64,000 nt of DNA from Desulfotignum sp. (GCA_018399285.1 JAGYOW010000004.1:1-64000); one strand, 5' to 3'. Counted from the stretch's first letter, positions 28,229 through 37,578 are shown. Made by a program: numbers and translations. Notes: a model not told the origin generated them from the sequence alone.

Positions 28229-30151
28229 ATGACCGACCCAAACACCCGAGACCCGCTGCTGAAAAAAATCAAAACCCTTGAAGCGCGCCTGGCTGAACAG
28301 GAAGCGCTCTGGGAAAAAGACCGGATTGCCGCTGAGTACCACCGCCGGTTTCTCCAGTTCATCCCTTATCCCGTGCTGATTCGTAACGCCAAAGGCCTGA
28401 TCTCCTATCTGAACCCGGCTTTCACCCATACCTTCGGCTGGACCCCGGAAGAACTCAAAGGCACCCGGGGCAGGCAATATATCCCGGCCCGCCTGCAAGG
28501 GGAGCTTGCCAAAAAAATCAAAGCCCTGCCTCCCAACAGAAACGTCGTCAAACTGACCACCCGTCGACTGACCAAAACCGGGCAGGTTCTGGATGTGGTG
28601 GTCCGGATCGGAATCGACCGGGATGAAGACCTCCAGCCGGCCAGAATGGTGATGGTGTTCCGGGATGTGACAATGGAAAAACGCATTGACCGGAACCAGG
28701 GGGCCATCAACCGCATCAGCCAGGCCTTGCCCCAGTATCCGGAACTTTCCCGGCTTGTGGAATATATCAGCAATGAGATCAAGGAACTGCTGGGAACCCT
28801 GGGCGCCAATGTCATGCTTTTAGATGAAAAAGGCGAAGAATTCTATGTTCTGGGCATGGCCCACGATGACCCCACCACAAGGGAACGGGTCATAAAAACC
28901 CGGTTTCCCGTGGATGAGCTGCTGTCGGGCCAGGTGGTCCAAAGCGGCAAACCATTGATCATGAACTATCTTCCTGAAAACCCGGATACCTTCAAAAGCC
29001 GGGATGAAAAAATCGGATATCGTATCAAAAATGTCATGGTGGTGCCGCTGCACTCCAATACCCGGATTATCGGGGTGATCTCGGTAGACAACAAAAAAGA
29101 AGGCACCTTTGATCAGACGGATCTCAAAACCCTGAGTACCATTGCCGCCACCGTGGCCCTGTCCATTGAAAACGCCCGGGTGTCTGAAGAACTGAAAAAA
29201 GCCAATGCAGAACTCAAAAGCCTGAACGCGGCCAAAGACAAAATGATCAGCCATCTGTCCCACGAACTCAGAACCCCGGTGGCCGTGCTGCTCAGTTCCA
29301 TTAAAGTGCTGTCTAAAAAACTGACGGACCTGCCTGAAGCCACCTGGCACCCCACACTGGCGCGGATGCAGCGGAATCTGAAACGGCTCATCGATATTGA
29401 AGACCAGGTATATGATATTCTGGAAAAAAAATCGTTTCACCATACCCCGGTTTTCAGCCTGATATTTGATGAATGTGCGGATATGATCGAGGCGCTGATC
29501 GCAGAAGAAACCGGAGAAAGCCGTGTGGTTCAGAAAGTCAGGCAAACCCTGGAAAAAATTTATTCCACCCCGCATCAGGACGCGGTTCTGGTTCAGCTCG
29601 ACCAGTTTGTGGACGGCCGGCTTCAGGCACTTCGCCCCTTGTTCAGCCACCGGCAGGTGCACCTGACCACGCAGCTGATCCCGGTGCCGGACATCCGGAT
29701 TCCTGTGGACCCGTTACAGAAAGTGGTGGACGGCCTGATACGCAATGCCGTGGAAAACACCCCGGACGGGTGCGACATCCGGGTGCAGGTTCATGAAAAA
29801 GGCCGCAACGTGGAACTGGTGGTCCATGACCAGGGCATCGGATTGACCGAAGAAGCCCAGAAACGCATTTTTGAAGGATTTTTCACCACCCAGGAAACCC
29901 TTCAGTATTCCTCTAAAACACCCTTTGATTTCAATGCCGGCGGCAAAGGCGCCGACCTGCTTCGCATGAAAATCTTTTCCGAGCGGTTTAATTTCAAGAT
30001 TACCATGACCTCGAAACGGTGCAGCCATCTTCCCGATGCCACGGATCAATGCCCGGGCAGCCAGGCGGTTTGTGACAAAGAACCCGGGCCTGCCTGTGAC
30101 GGCAACACCCGGGTTTCCGTGTTGTTTTCACTGCCCGGCGACCATGAATAA
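28229..30151 (+). CDS. PAS-GAF sensor histidine kinase
   Basis: A 640-residue cytoplasmic kinase without membrane segments. Order: coiled coil (1-35), PAS (about 40-150, ending MVMVFRDVTMEKRIDR), GAF (about 165-315, ending ATVALSIENARV), HisKA with phospho-acceptor SHLSHELRTP (H near 347), and HATPase_c with N-box IRNAVENTPDG, G1 DQGIGL and G2 GGKGADL. The tail carries several cysteines (CSHLPDATDQC, CDKEPGPAC). It starts 15 bases after zupT behind TTAGGAG. No response regulator is adjacent, so the partner is unknown. Confidence 0.92.
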   Translation: MTDPNTRDPLLKKIKTLEARLAEQEALWEKDRIAAEYHRRFLQFIPYPVLIRNAKGLISYLNPAFTHTFGWTPEELKGTRGRQYIPARLQGELAKKIKALPPNRNVVKLTTRRLTKTGQVLDVVVRIGIDRDEDLQPARMVMVFRDVTMEKRIDRNQGAINRISQALPQYPELSRLVEYISNEIKELLGTLGANVMLLDEKGEEFYVLGMAHDDPTTRERVIKTRFPVDELLSGQVVQSGKPLIMNYLPENPDTFKSRDEKIGYRIKNVMVVPLHSNTRIIGVISVDNKKEGTFDQTDLKTLSTIAATVALSIENARVSEELKKANAELKSLNAAKDKMISHLSHELRTPVAVLLSSIKVLSKKLTDLPEATWHPTLARMQRNLKRLIDIEDQVYDILEKKSFHHTPVFSLIFDECADMIEALIAEETGESRVVQKVRQTLEKIYSTPHQDAVLVQLDQFVDGRLQALRPLFSHRQVHLTTQLIPVPDIRIPVDPLQKVVDGLIRNAVENTPDGCDIRVQVHEKGRNVELVVHDQGIGLTEEAQKRIFEGFFTTQETLQYSSKTPFDFNAGGKGADLLRMKIFSERFNFKITMTSKRCSHLPDATDQCPGSQAVCDKEPGPACDGNTRVSVLFSLPGDHE

Positions 30152-30179
30152 TGCCAGGGTGATCCCACCCGCTTGAATG

Positions 30180-30734
30180 TTAGATTTTCTGCTCATGCTG
30201 AGAAAAACAGGGAATGCACAGGTCTTGGCCGGCAAACCGCCGGATCCGGGATTCCATCACTTTTTCCTTGCATTCCTTGCAGATGATACTTTCGAGAATC
30301 CGGGCCGGACGCACCGGGGGGACAGCCACGGAAGACACGGAAAACAGATCCGCCAGGTCGGCCTCCATGATGGCCCGGGTCCGGGCATCTCGTTCCGAAT
30401 CCCCGCTGGCCGGTTCAAACGCCTGGATCGCGTCATCGAGAAACAAGGCCCGGAACCCTTCCGACTTGTCCCGGTCAAAAAAAGTGAACCCGGCCTTGCC
30501 GTAATCTTTATGAATCAAATTGCCCTTGCCGAAGGTACACCCGGTCAGAAACTGGATGCCGTCCACCCCGCACATATCGGTTTCCGTCACGCACACCATG
30601 TTGGCGCCCGGCCTAAAATCCAGGCGGCTCAACGCCAGCTCCGCCGCCCGGATCCCGATGGCCAGGCCGGGGCAGGAATGCCCGTGAAATGAAATGGTCT
30701 CTTGTATTTTTGTTTCATCGATCTTGCAGGCCAT
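30180..30734 (-). CDS. FmdE/FwdE-family protein with C-terminal zinc finger
   Basis: Resembles subunit E of formylmethanofuran dehydrogenase: FHGHSCPGLAIGIRAAELA at residues 16-34 and ETDMCGVDGIQFLTGCTFGKGNL at about 51-73, holding the conserved His and Cys residues. The last 35 residues form a zinc ribbon (ICKECKEK ... LCIPC). Found widely in sulfate reducers without the other Fwd subunits; a molybdenum or tungsten enzyme link is suspected from gene context in the family. Start at 30734 follows AAGGAG. Divergent from the DUF2889-like gene. Confidence 0.87.
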   Translation of the reverse strand: MACKIDETKIQETISFHGHSCPGLAIGIRAAELALSRLDFRPGANMVCVTETDMCGVDGIQFLTGCTFGKGNLIHKDYGKAGFTFFDRDKSEGFRALFLDDAIQAFEPASGDSERDARTRAIMEADLADLFSVSSVAVPPVRPARILESIICKECKEKVMESRIRRFAGQDLCIPCFSQHEQKI

Positions 30735-30748
30735 AAGTTCTCCTTGGG

Positions 30749-30786
30749 ATATGAAAGTTTTAAGTGTTAAGATTTAAGTTTTAAGC
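30749..30786. repeat. Intergenic TTAAGTG-type repeat element, copy 1
   Basis: ATATGAAAGTTTTAAGTGTT followed by AAGATTTAAGTTTTAAG. A related element occurs at 57499-57553; both lie just upstream of genes that read on the minus strand. Confidence 0.5.
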
Positions 30787-30953
30787 CGATATATGGCGGG
30801 TTACCCTTGTTTCATTATGCAGACCTTTGCAGGTGATTTGCCAGGTCATGGCATACCCCCTTGCTATCCAACGGCATTATAGGATAGCATAAGCACTCAT
30901 TTTTAACCCCTCATAATGATTTCCTCCCGGAAAGTCAACCCAAAGGAGCTGAG

Positions 30954-31438
30954 ATGCTGGCTGACCTGATAAAAGACCTTTCCCGGATCCATACCCGGGA
31001 TATCCGGATGTCCACGTTTCCCCATGACAACAGCCAGGTCATTGTCACAGGAGAACTCATCGATACCCGGTACATCAGGATATTCGATATCACGGGCAAA
31101 GTCCTGGAACCCGGCACCATCCACCATATCCGCCTGTTCTGCCGGATCGCGGATCCCTTTGCGCATCATGGAGGCGTTTGCGGACATGCCCGTCATTCCC
31201 ATGGAAGAATGCCGCACCACCCGGGACCGGGTCCCGCTTTTAACCGGGCTGGAGATCAAACCCGGATTCACCCGCAAGGTCACAGAAATCATGGGGGCAC
31301 CAACGGCTGCACCCATCTGGCCACTTTGACCAAAGCCATGGCCCAGGAGATCGTCCATGGCTGGCTGACCGAAAACGCCGGAACCCCGCCCCGCTGCCGG
31401 ACCATCTCGAAGATATCAAGGAAAAGGATTTCTGGTGA
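30954..31438 (+). CDS. DUF2889-like protein (frameshifted)
   Basis: ATG at 30954 behind AAGGAG. Segments in alternating frames: IHTRDIRMSTFPHDNSQVIV, GELIDTRYIRIFDITGKVLE, IMEAFADMPVIPMEECR, IKPGFTRKVTEIMG, and GGTNGCTHLATLTKAMAQEI, ending EDIKEKDFW. The 'G-C-x-HL' block near the C-terminus is the hallmark of DUF2889, a family of unknown function in proteobacteria. About 161 codons. Two or more indels (near 31150 and 31300). Confidence 0.65.
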
Positions 31439-31620
31439 TTCCCTGCCGCATGTGGAAAAAAGACGGCCCGAAAATTAAGGCCCTGGCTTGGCCATACAAC
31501 AGGCAAGGCCCGACAGCCGAAAAAATGGTACTCCTGACAGCATTAAATAGATACAAAATTGACGCAAGATGTCATCTGTGCCAGGCATTCAAGTCAAATC
31601 GGCGATCTTTTTATGGCAAG

Positions 31621-32900
31621 TTACATCCCAGGACCTTCCATATCGACGTCCGGCCTATCTGACATATCATCACGGATCTCAGCGAGTCGTTTCAAGTTCT
31701 CCGAAAGAACCTGATCCATCTTCAAATATATTTGGTCTGGCCTATATTTTTGTTCATGATCAGGAAAAAGACCGGGCGCTTTCTGGTCAACTCGTTGAAT
31801 GATTGTATCAGGATCTCCGCCACTTTGACGGGGCGGAATTTCTACCGTATCTTTGAAAATTCCTTAAAGGCATTCGCATTAATCCGGTCATGCCGGAATG
31901 TTTTCTCCTGATAGACATGGCAAAATGCCGTTCCAGATTATCATAAGCCATTGTAGACAACAGATCATAATAAGGGGCCATTTCGATTTCGCGTCCATGT
32001 ATAATTGAAAAATTTTTACCATGGGCATCATGATTGGCTTAATGTAGTTGAAGGCCAATACTGCCACCATTCAGATCTGTTTTTTACACTTTGATGGGTT
32101 AAGTTTTCATCTATTACCAAGCGACACCGGTCAAAATTCGGGCCACCCCCAACCTGATATTTTCTGTCTGCCGTGATACTCAATGCCTGGAGAAATCCTC
32201 CTGGTGAACCTGGGCCACTCTCTCCGGAAGGACCTGCCTATCAAATCGCTCAACCACATAAAGATCATGGTGGCCAATCTGGAATAAGGAAGCGCCCGGC
32301 ACTCTCAAACCGATATCCCGGGCCAGAGCCATGCAAACGCCTCATTTCTCTGATCCCAGGAAAGCGGGTGAAACCGGTTTGATAATATGAGTTGTCGCTG
32401 ATCCGGAATTGGTCGGCAAACAAAATCGGTTATCAGCAAAAATACACTGGCAGCTTATCTTGAGCGCCGGCAATGGATAGCCGGGTGGGTTGCATTTCAG
32501 AATAAAGCTGGCGTTCTCCTGGGTGTTTCTCGATGATATCCAAGGCCTGACCAGGTTTTCAGTGACATCCTCATAACGCCAGGGTGTCGTATCCATCAAT
32601 TGATCCTCCGGGATGATGGATAAGGCACCGGTACAATCTTGGCCAAAATGTTCAAGAAAAGAAACGTATCTTTTTTGTTGAATCGGTTATTGAAAGCCAG
32701 AACCGAACGGACATCACTTTCCGGCAACAAGTTTTCAAAGAAAGCTGTGCTGACCCCTTGAGGGAACATTTCTTTCTGACACGGGCAAGGATAGGATAGA
32801 TATTGGTCGGCTGATATCTGACACCCAGTCAGGAGTATACTGGAACCTGACCCGTCCTTGTGTGGCGGCAAAGCGTCCCAACCAGGAGATCACCCCAAAA
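31621..32900 (-). CDS. hipA: HipA-like serine/threonine kinase toxin (frameshifted)
   Basis: HipA phosphorylates target proteins (glutamyl-tRNA synthetase in E. coli) and causes growth arrest. Broken frames give LLVGTLCRHTRTGQV, FFENLLPESDVRSVLA, FLNILAKDC-like, ATTHIIKPVSP (nucleotide-binding region), FPERVAQVHQEDFC-like (activation/catalytic region), IEMAPYYDLLSTMAYDNLE, and a C-terminal DQVLSENLKRLAEI. These appear in the correct family order over about 420 codons. It overlaps the end of hipB. Indels every 60-100 bases make it impossible to say whether the toxin is intact in the organism. Confidence 0.78.
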
Positions 32901-33159
32901 AATCGAAAGTCTTTGCACTTGTATGTTTCTCCTTTAACGGTTTGTCCGTGACGTATACCCGCAGAGACAGCGCCCGGAGCAAATCGAAAACCTTGTCAAC
33001 CTGGACAGTTTCTTTGCCCCTTTCAACATCACATATAAATTTGACACTGGTCCCTGTAACATTCGCCAGGTCTTTCTGGGTCATGTTTTTAGATCCCCGG
33101 GCAGCTTTGATTGCTTTGCCCAAATATTTTGGTATTCGAATAAGATATGGATATTCCAT
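32890..33159 (-). CDS. hipB: HipB-like HTH antitoxin
   Basis: 89 residues with an XRE-type helix-turn-helix: LGKAIKAARGSKNMTQKDLA, then NVTGTSVKFICDVERGKETV, typical of HipB. It should neutralise HipA and repress the operon. Start at 33159 follows AGGATTGAA. The three operator-like repeats at 33175-33266 lie immediately upstream. The gene order hipB-hipA with overlap is the standard one. Confidence 0.88.
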   Translation of the reverse strand: MEYPYLIRIPKYLGKAIKAARGSKNMTQKDLANVTGTSVKFICDVERGKETVQVDKVFDLLRALSLRVYVTDKPLKEKHTSAKTFDFLG

Positions 33160-33174
33160 TTCAATCCTCCTGAA

Positions 33175-33266
33175 TTTACCGTACGATAAATTCAGGAGAA
33201 AATCAAGGGCAATTCACCGTTCGGTTAATCATTGATGCCTTCATCGCCTTTTAACCGCACGGTGAA
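33175..33266. promoter_or_regulatory. Three evenly spaced operator-like inverted repeats upstream of hipBA
   Basis: TTTACCGTACGATAAA (33175-33190), TTCACCGTTCGGTTAA (33213-33228) and TTAACCGCACGGTGAA (33251-33266) share the consensus TTnACCGnnCGGTnAA. Their starts are exactly 38 bases apart. They probably bind the HipB-like repressor; this is inference from position and symmetry. Confidence 0.75.
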
Positions 33267-33357
33267 AAACACCTCAAAAAAAATCATTGATCAGCGACAG
33301 CGGCATCACCTGTCCACCATCCTTCAATGGATCAAAAATTGAATCGGTCGACAGCGT

Positions 33358-34266
33358 TCACTGCCGGATGGCCAGGCGCTTTTCAAAAAATGAGATGGAC
33401 CGGGACAAGGAAAAGGTCAGGATAAAATACAGCAGGGTGATGGTGATCCAGATTTCAAAGGTCAGAAACGTGGCCGCCATCAGTTCCATGCCCTGGAAGG
33501 TGAGTTCCTGGACCGAGATGACCGAGACAATGGCGGAATCCTTGATGGTGGAGATGAACTGGCCGGCCAGGGGAAATGCGGCCCGCCGGAACGCCTGGGG
33601 CAGGACCACCAGACGGAAGGTGTTGAACGGGGACAGCCCCAGAGACCAGGCTGCTTCCCACTGACCGCCGGACACCCCGTTGATTCCGCCCCGCACGATT
33701 TCAGAAATATACGCCCCTTCATAAATGGCCAGGGCGGCGGCCGCAGATACAAATGCATTGATCTGCCCGGATTCCGCCAGCAACAAAGAGATGGCACGGG
33801 TCACGGGTGCGCTCTGATTTCTGACCCATTGATCCAGGCCCAGGGCATCCAGAAACTGGGAGGAAACAAAATAATAGAACAGGATCACCAGAACCAGGGA
33901 CGGAATGTTTCTCACCGTCTCCACATAGAACCGGCTGATCATCTGCCCGATAAACCCGCCCCTGGCACCCATGATCCCGGACAGGGTGCCCAGAACAAAG
34001 GCGATTCCCATGGACCAGATGCTCAGTTTAAGGGTGGTGCCGAACCCCTGGAGCAGCATGTTGGCATGAAACCGGCCGGTCTCAGGGTCTTTGAACATAA
34101 AATATCCGGGAATGGCCTGCCAGTCCCAGTGGTAGTCCAGCACCTGGACCATGCGCACAAAAAAAAAGAAAACCCCGGCAGCCACGGCCAGTACCACAGC
34201 CAGATCCACCAGGGTCAACGGTTTTACAGATTTATTTAACAAGATCTTCCCAGTCTCTGGATTCAA
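33358..34266 (-). CDS. Polar amino-acid ABC transporter permease (HisM/GlnP type)
   Basis: Inner-membrane permease, 302 residues, with an extended N-terminus that places one helix (LVDLAVVLAVAAGVFFFFV) before the core. The BPD_transp_1 core includes LLQGFGTTLKLSIWSMGIAF and the EAA loop GGVNGVSGGQWEAAWSLGLS-like segment (GGINGVSGGQWEAAWSLGLS), which docks the ATPase. It overlaps the binding-protein gene by 35 bases. Clean frame. Confidence 0.92.
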   Translation of the reverse strand: MNPETGKILLNKSVKPLTLVDLAVVLAVAAGVFFFFVRMVQVLDYHWDWQAIPGYFMFKDPETGRFHANMLLQGFGTTLKLSIWSMGIAFVLGTLSGIMGARGGFIGQMISRFYVETVRNIPSLVLVILFYYFVSSQFLDALGLDQWVRNQSAPVTRAISLLLAESGQINAFVSAAAALAIYEGAYISEIVRGGINGVSGGQWEAAWSLGLSPFNTFRLVVLPQAFRRAAFPLAGQFISTIKDSAIVSVISVQELTFQGMELMAATFLTFEIWITITLLYFILTFSLSRSISFFEKRLAIRQ

Positions 34267-35059
34267 ACCAAAAGGCTTTTTTCTCCTTTAAAAACCCGCT
34301 GGCATGCTGATTGATGATCCAGTTGTTGAAAAAATTGACGGCATCCGGGTCTCCTTTGCGGATGGCAAACCCGATGGGCTCTCTGGTAAAATTCTCTTCC
34401 AGAGGAACAAACAGCTTGTCCGGATATTTCAAGGCATGGAACACGGGCATGGGGGCTGAAGAAACCACGGCATGGACCCGGCCCAGGTTCAGTTCCTGCA
34501 GGGCCTGGCTTTCATTTTCAAACAACCGCAAGCCGGCATGGGGAAAAAACTTTCGGGCCGCCTGTTCCGCCGTGGTTCCCATGCGCACGGCAATGTTCAC
34601 CTCTTTTGTGTTGAAATCGTCCCGCGTGGAGAATCCTTCGGCTTTTTTCCGGTGGGCCACCATGGACATGCCGGAATAATCATAGGGCGTGGTAAAATTC
34701 ACCTTGAGATTGCGCTCAGCCGTGATGCCCATGCCGCCGATGATCACATCGAACTTGCCGGTCATCAGGGCCGGGATGATCCCGGACCAGGCCGTGGGCA
34801 CAAACTCCACATCCACTCCCATGTCTTTGGCCAGCTGCCGGGCCACATCGATCTCAAATCCGACCAGTTTCCCTTGTTTGTCTTTCATGGCCCAGGGCAC
34901 AAAAGTGGACATCCCCACCCGGATCACCTTGTCTTTCTGGATCTTTTCAATCACACTCTCTTTGGAAAGCCGGTCCCCGGTCTCTCCGGCCAGGCACAGA
35001 GCAAGGGGCACAAGCAGGATCAATCCCACTGCCATCAGCACTTTTTTCATATTAAACAT
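34232..35059 (-). CDS. Periplasmic amino-acid-binding protein of an ABC transporter
   Basis: Signal peptide (MKKVLMAVGLILLVPLALCLAG, here split: MKKVLMAVGLILLVP then LALCLAG), then a type II periplasmic binding fold: VGMSTFVPWAMKDKQGKLVG, FEIDVARQLAKDMGVDVEFV, WSGIIPALMTGKFDVIIGGM and VRMGTTAEQAARKFFP. This is solute-binding family 3, for polar amino acids. The likely start is the second Met (MKKV) at about 35050. Lies between the two permease genes. Confidence 0.93.
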   Translation of the reverse strand: MFNMKKVLMAVGLILLVPLALCLAGETGDRLSKESVIEKIQKDKVIRVGMSTFVPWAMKDKQGKLVGFEIDVARQLAKDMGVDVEFVPTAWSGIIPALMTGKFDVIIGGMGITAERNLKVNFTTPYDYSGMSMVAHRKKAEGFSTRDDFNTKEVNIAVRMGTTAEQAARKFFPHAGLRLFENESQALQELNLGRVHAVVSSAPMPVFHALKYPDKLFVPLEENFTREPIGFAIRKGDPDAVNFFNNWIINQHASGFLKEKKAFWFESRDWEDLVK

Positions 35060-35081
35060 AGCCTCTCCTTTTCCGTTTCAA

Positions 35082-35852
35082 TTAACTCACAAATCTCATC
35101 CGGGTTTCGATCCGCCGGATGATAAAAGACAATGTCGCTGTAATGGACAGATAACATAATGCCACGGCAAACCAGATTTCAAAAGTCAAAAACGTTTCAG
35201 ATACGATTTTCTGCCCCTGCATGGTGAGATCATAAATGGAAATGGTGCTCACCAGCGCGGAATCCTTGATCAGAGACACACTCTGGCCGGCCAGCATGGG
35301 CAGGGTCTGGCGCAGCATCTGGGGAACAACCACCTTATAGTAGGTGGCAAAAACCGGCAGGCCGATGCTCTGGGCCGCCTCAAACTGACCTTTGGGGATA
35401 TTGATGATACCCGACCGGATGATCTCCGAAGAATACGCCCCTTCAAACAGGCTCAAGGCAATCACTGCGGAAACAAAAGCAGACAGATCCAGCACCGGGG
35501 AGATGACAAAATAAATGACAAAAATCTGAATCAGCAGCGGGGTGTTGCGGATGGTTTCCACATAACACCAGGCCAGCACCCGCAAAGACACATAAGGAGA
35601 CAATCTGGCAAATGCGGACACCATGCCGGTGATCAGTGCAAGCACCAGAGAAATCGCGGAAATTTTAAGCGTGATCCACACGCCCTGGAGCAGAACCCCT
35701 GCCACAAACCGCCCGTTTTCAAAGGAAAAAAAATACGGGGCCACACGATACCACTGCCAGTTATACGACAGATTCTTGTACCCGATCACCACCGCCAGAA
35801 TCAGCACGGCAGTGAAAACAGATGCCGCAAGTATATTTTTTCTGTGCTTCAT
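35082..35852 (-). CDS. Polar amino-acid ABC transporter permease, second subunit
   Basis: 256 residues, with an N-terminal helix (ILAASVFTAVLILAVVIGY) and the BPD_transp_1 core, including VLLQGVWITLKISAISLVLA, IRNTPLLIQIFVIYFV and the EAA loop GIINIPKGQFEAAQSIGLP. First gene of a three-gene operon (permease, binding protein, permease). No ATPase gene follows or precedes within the window, so the complex must borrow one or use a gene elsewhere. Confidence 0.92.
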   Translation of the reverse strand: MKHRKNILAASVFTAVLILAVVIGYKNLSYNWQWYRVAPYFFSFENGRFVAGVLLQGVWITLKISAISLVLALITGMVSAFARLSPYVSLRVLAWCYVETIRNTPLLIQIFVIYFVISPVLDLSAFVSAVIALSLFEGAYSSEIIRSGIINIPKGQFEAAQSIGLPVFATYYKVVVPQMLRQTLPMLAGQSVSLIKDSALVSTISIYDLTMQGQKIVSETFLTFEIWFAVALCYLSITATLSFIIRRIETRMRFVS

Positions 35853-35932
35853 TTATCTTTGCTCCGCCGGTGCCAGAATAACAAGCAAAGACAATACCAC
35901 AAAGGAAACAAATCTGCCAGATATAATGCGGC

Positions 35933-36265
35933 TTAAAAGGGCCGGATCGAATCCACGACAAACGGGGTACTCTGGGTGGCCACACTCTTTTTTTTCACCC
36001 AGATCCGGGCCATGGCCACGGATTCACCGTCAATGTTGGTCATACTGGCCAGCTCCTCGGCAAATCCGATGTCTTTGATCTTGAACTCATAATAAAACGT
36101 ACCGGCAGTGAACGGATCGACAATCAATAGGATTTTTTCCGGGTCCCAGGGATGTTTTCTGGGAGATCCGGAAAACGGCACATGGTCTTTCCTGTCCATA
36201 TTCCTGGATTTTGTGTAGGCCTGAATCTCAAATTTTTCTATGGTGTTCAGTGACGTTACATTCAT
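35933..36265 (-). CDS. Conserved small protein of unknown function
   Basis: From Met at 36265 (MNVTSLNTIEKFEIQAYTKS), behind GGAG, about 110 residues. Soluble, beta-rich, with PFSGSPRKHPWDPEKILLIV, FYYEFKIKDIGFAEEL and SVAMARIWVKKKSVATQSTP. I believe similar proteins occur in other sulfate reducers, but I cannot name a function. It sits between the ABC transporter and a TPR protein, all on the minus strand. Confidence 0.7.
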   Translation of the reverse strand: MNVTSLNTIEKFEIQAYTKSRNMDRKDHVPFSGSPRKHPWDPEKILLIVDPFTAGTFYYEFKIKDIGFAEELASMTNIDGESVAMARIWVKKKSVATQSTPFVVDSIRPF

Positions 36266-36304
36266 TAATTTTCTCCTGTTAAAAAGACAAATCAAGAATA
36301 TCCA

Positions 36305-36946
36305 TTAATTCTGCTGTCTCATGCGCGAGACAATATCCGCTATTTTTTCACCCCCGGGCGTGGTGGCATCCGGATTGACCTTCACCAGTTCTTCCCAGGC
36401 AGCCATGGCACCGGGCAGGTCATTGAGGTCCGCCATGAGCACCACGCCTTTGTTGAACAAAGCGGTTTCAAACCCCGGAGAAGCGGCGATGGCCTGATCA
36501 AAAGCCTGGATCGCTTTTTCCGGCTCCCCGTTCCGGCGGTACATCACGCCCATGTCCGTGAGCACGGCCGGATCTCCCGGCACCAGGGCCAGTGATTTCT
36601 GATACGCCTGGATGGCTGAATCCGGCTGATCTGCATCAAAATACACATGACCCAGATTGGCCCAGGCCCGGGCATCTTCAGGGTGCTGTTTCACAAATGC
36701 TTCCAGCTCCGCAATCTTATCGTCCACATCCGGTGCGGCTGTCCCGGCGGTTTCCGAATGCGCATCTGAGCCCGGAGCCGGGCCGGAATGGGGTTGCATC
36801 GTTGTCTGGACACCCTCTTTGGCCAGTTTAAAAGAGGTGTATGCGGCCCCGAGAATGAATCCGACCGTCAAGGAAACCAGGATCATTATGTAAAGCGTCT
36901 GGCGGGATACCGCACCGCTTTTATCTGTCATGGTATCTGTTTTCAT
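36305..36946 (-). CDS. Membrane-anchored TPR protein
   Basis: 213 residues. One N-terminal membrane helix (LYIMILVSLTVGFILGAAYT), a Pro/Ser/Glu-rich linker, then three TPR units beginning ARAWANLGHVYFDADQPDSA, VLTDMGVMYRRNGEPEKAI and TALFNKGVVLMADLNDLPGA. The layout recalls the CcmH/NrfG C-terminal TPR module, which helps cytochrome c assembly, but no heme-lyase genes are nearby. Role unresolved; protein-protein scaffolding is likely. Confidence 0.82.
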   Translation of the reverse strand: MKTDTMTDKSGAVSRQTLYIMILVSLTVGFILGAAYTSFKLAKEGVQTTMQPHSGPAPGSDAHSETAGTAAPDVDDKIAELEAFVKQHPEDARAWANLGHVYFDADQPDSAIQAYQKSLALVPGDPAVLTDMGVMYRRNGEPEKAIQAFDQAIAASPGFETALFNKGVVLMADLNDLPGAMAAWEELVKVNPDATTPGGEKIADIVSRMRQQN

Positions 36947-37160
36947 GTGATATGATTTCTCCCATATATCAGCCCGGACCCCCGGGCAGGTAAAAATTGA
37001 ATACAGTTTAAATCATCACGGGCAAATGTCAAATAGCCTGTGGCCTGTTTCTCCAACAATTTTTTTAAAATACGGCTCCGGCATCCATTGTGCTCTTGAC
37101 ATACTAAATATAAAATTGTTATCTACTTCAGGCAAACCCTAATAACAAGGAGTCTGACAC

Positions 37161-37508
37161 ATGGAAAAGATTGCCGTTGTCGGGTGCGGCTCATACATGG
37201 ATCAGGGATATGGATGTCCCGGAGAATGGCGTTGTCTCAAGGCCGCGCGGCCTGGATCGATAGGACGTTGGGGATGCACCGGCTGCCGTGGTGGCGTTTG
37301 TTAAATGTGAATGCCCCGGCCGGACCGTGCTGCCGTCTCTGGGCATGGCAGCCAAACTCTCGGAGAGATCAAAACCGGACAAGATCTACGGCCCTGCCTT
37401 GTGAATGCCAAACCCGGATGTCCTTATACGTCACCGGAAGACTCTAAGGGCATTGATTCAGGAAAGACCGGCACCCAGGTGGTTCTGGGCACCCATGACT
37501 ACCATTGA
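37161..37508 (+). CDS. CGGC-domain protein (frameshifted)
   Basis: Starts MEKIAVVGCGSYMDQGYGCP behind AAGGAG, then GEWRCLKAA. Later frames give KCECPGRTVLPSLGMAAKLS and CLVNAKPGCPYTSPEDL, with cysteines placed as in the CGGC domain, a presumed metal-binding unit of anaerobes. About 115 codons. First gene of the TRAP/Hdr/Glc cluster. Confidence 0.68.
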
Positions 37509-37578
37509 TGACAACCGAATGAAAAGATAAACCATATAAATCATTTGACCGAATGATTGATAAAGAAAGGAACTATTC

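Noticed and set aside
30180-30734. FmdE taken as evidence for a methanogenic C1 pathway
   Set aside because: No other formylmethanofuran dehydrogenase subunits are visible; orphan FmdE proteins are common in sulfate reducers.
30863-30888. Inverted repeat GCTATCC-N12-GGATAGC resembling the E. coli HipB half-sites TATCC/GGATA
   Set aside because: The spacer is 12 rather than 8 bases and the site lies over 2 kb from hipB, upstream of the DUF2889-like gene; the three repeats next to hipB explain its operator better.
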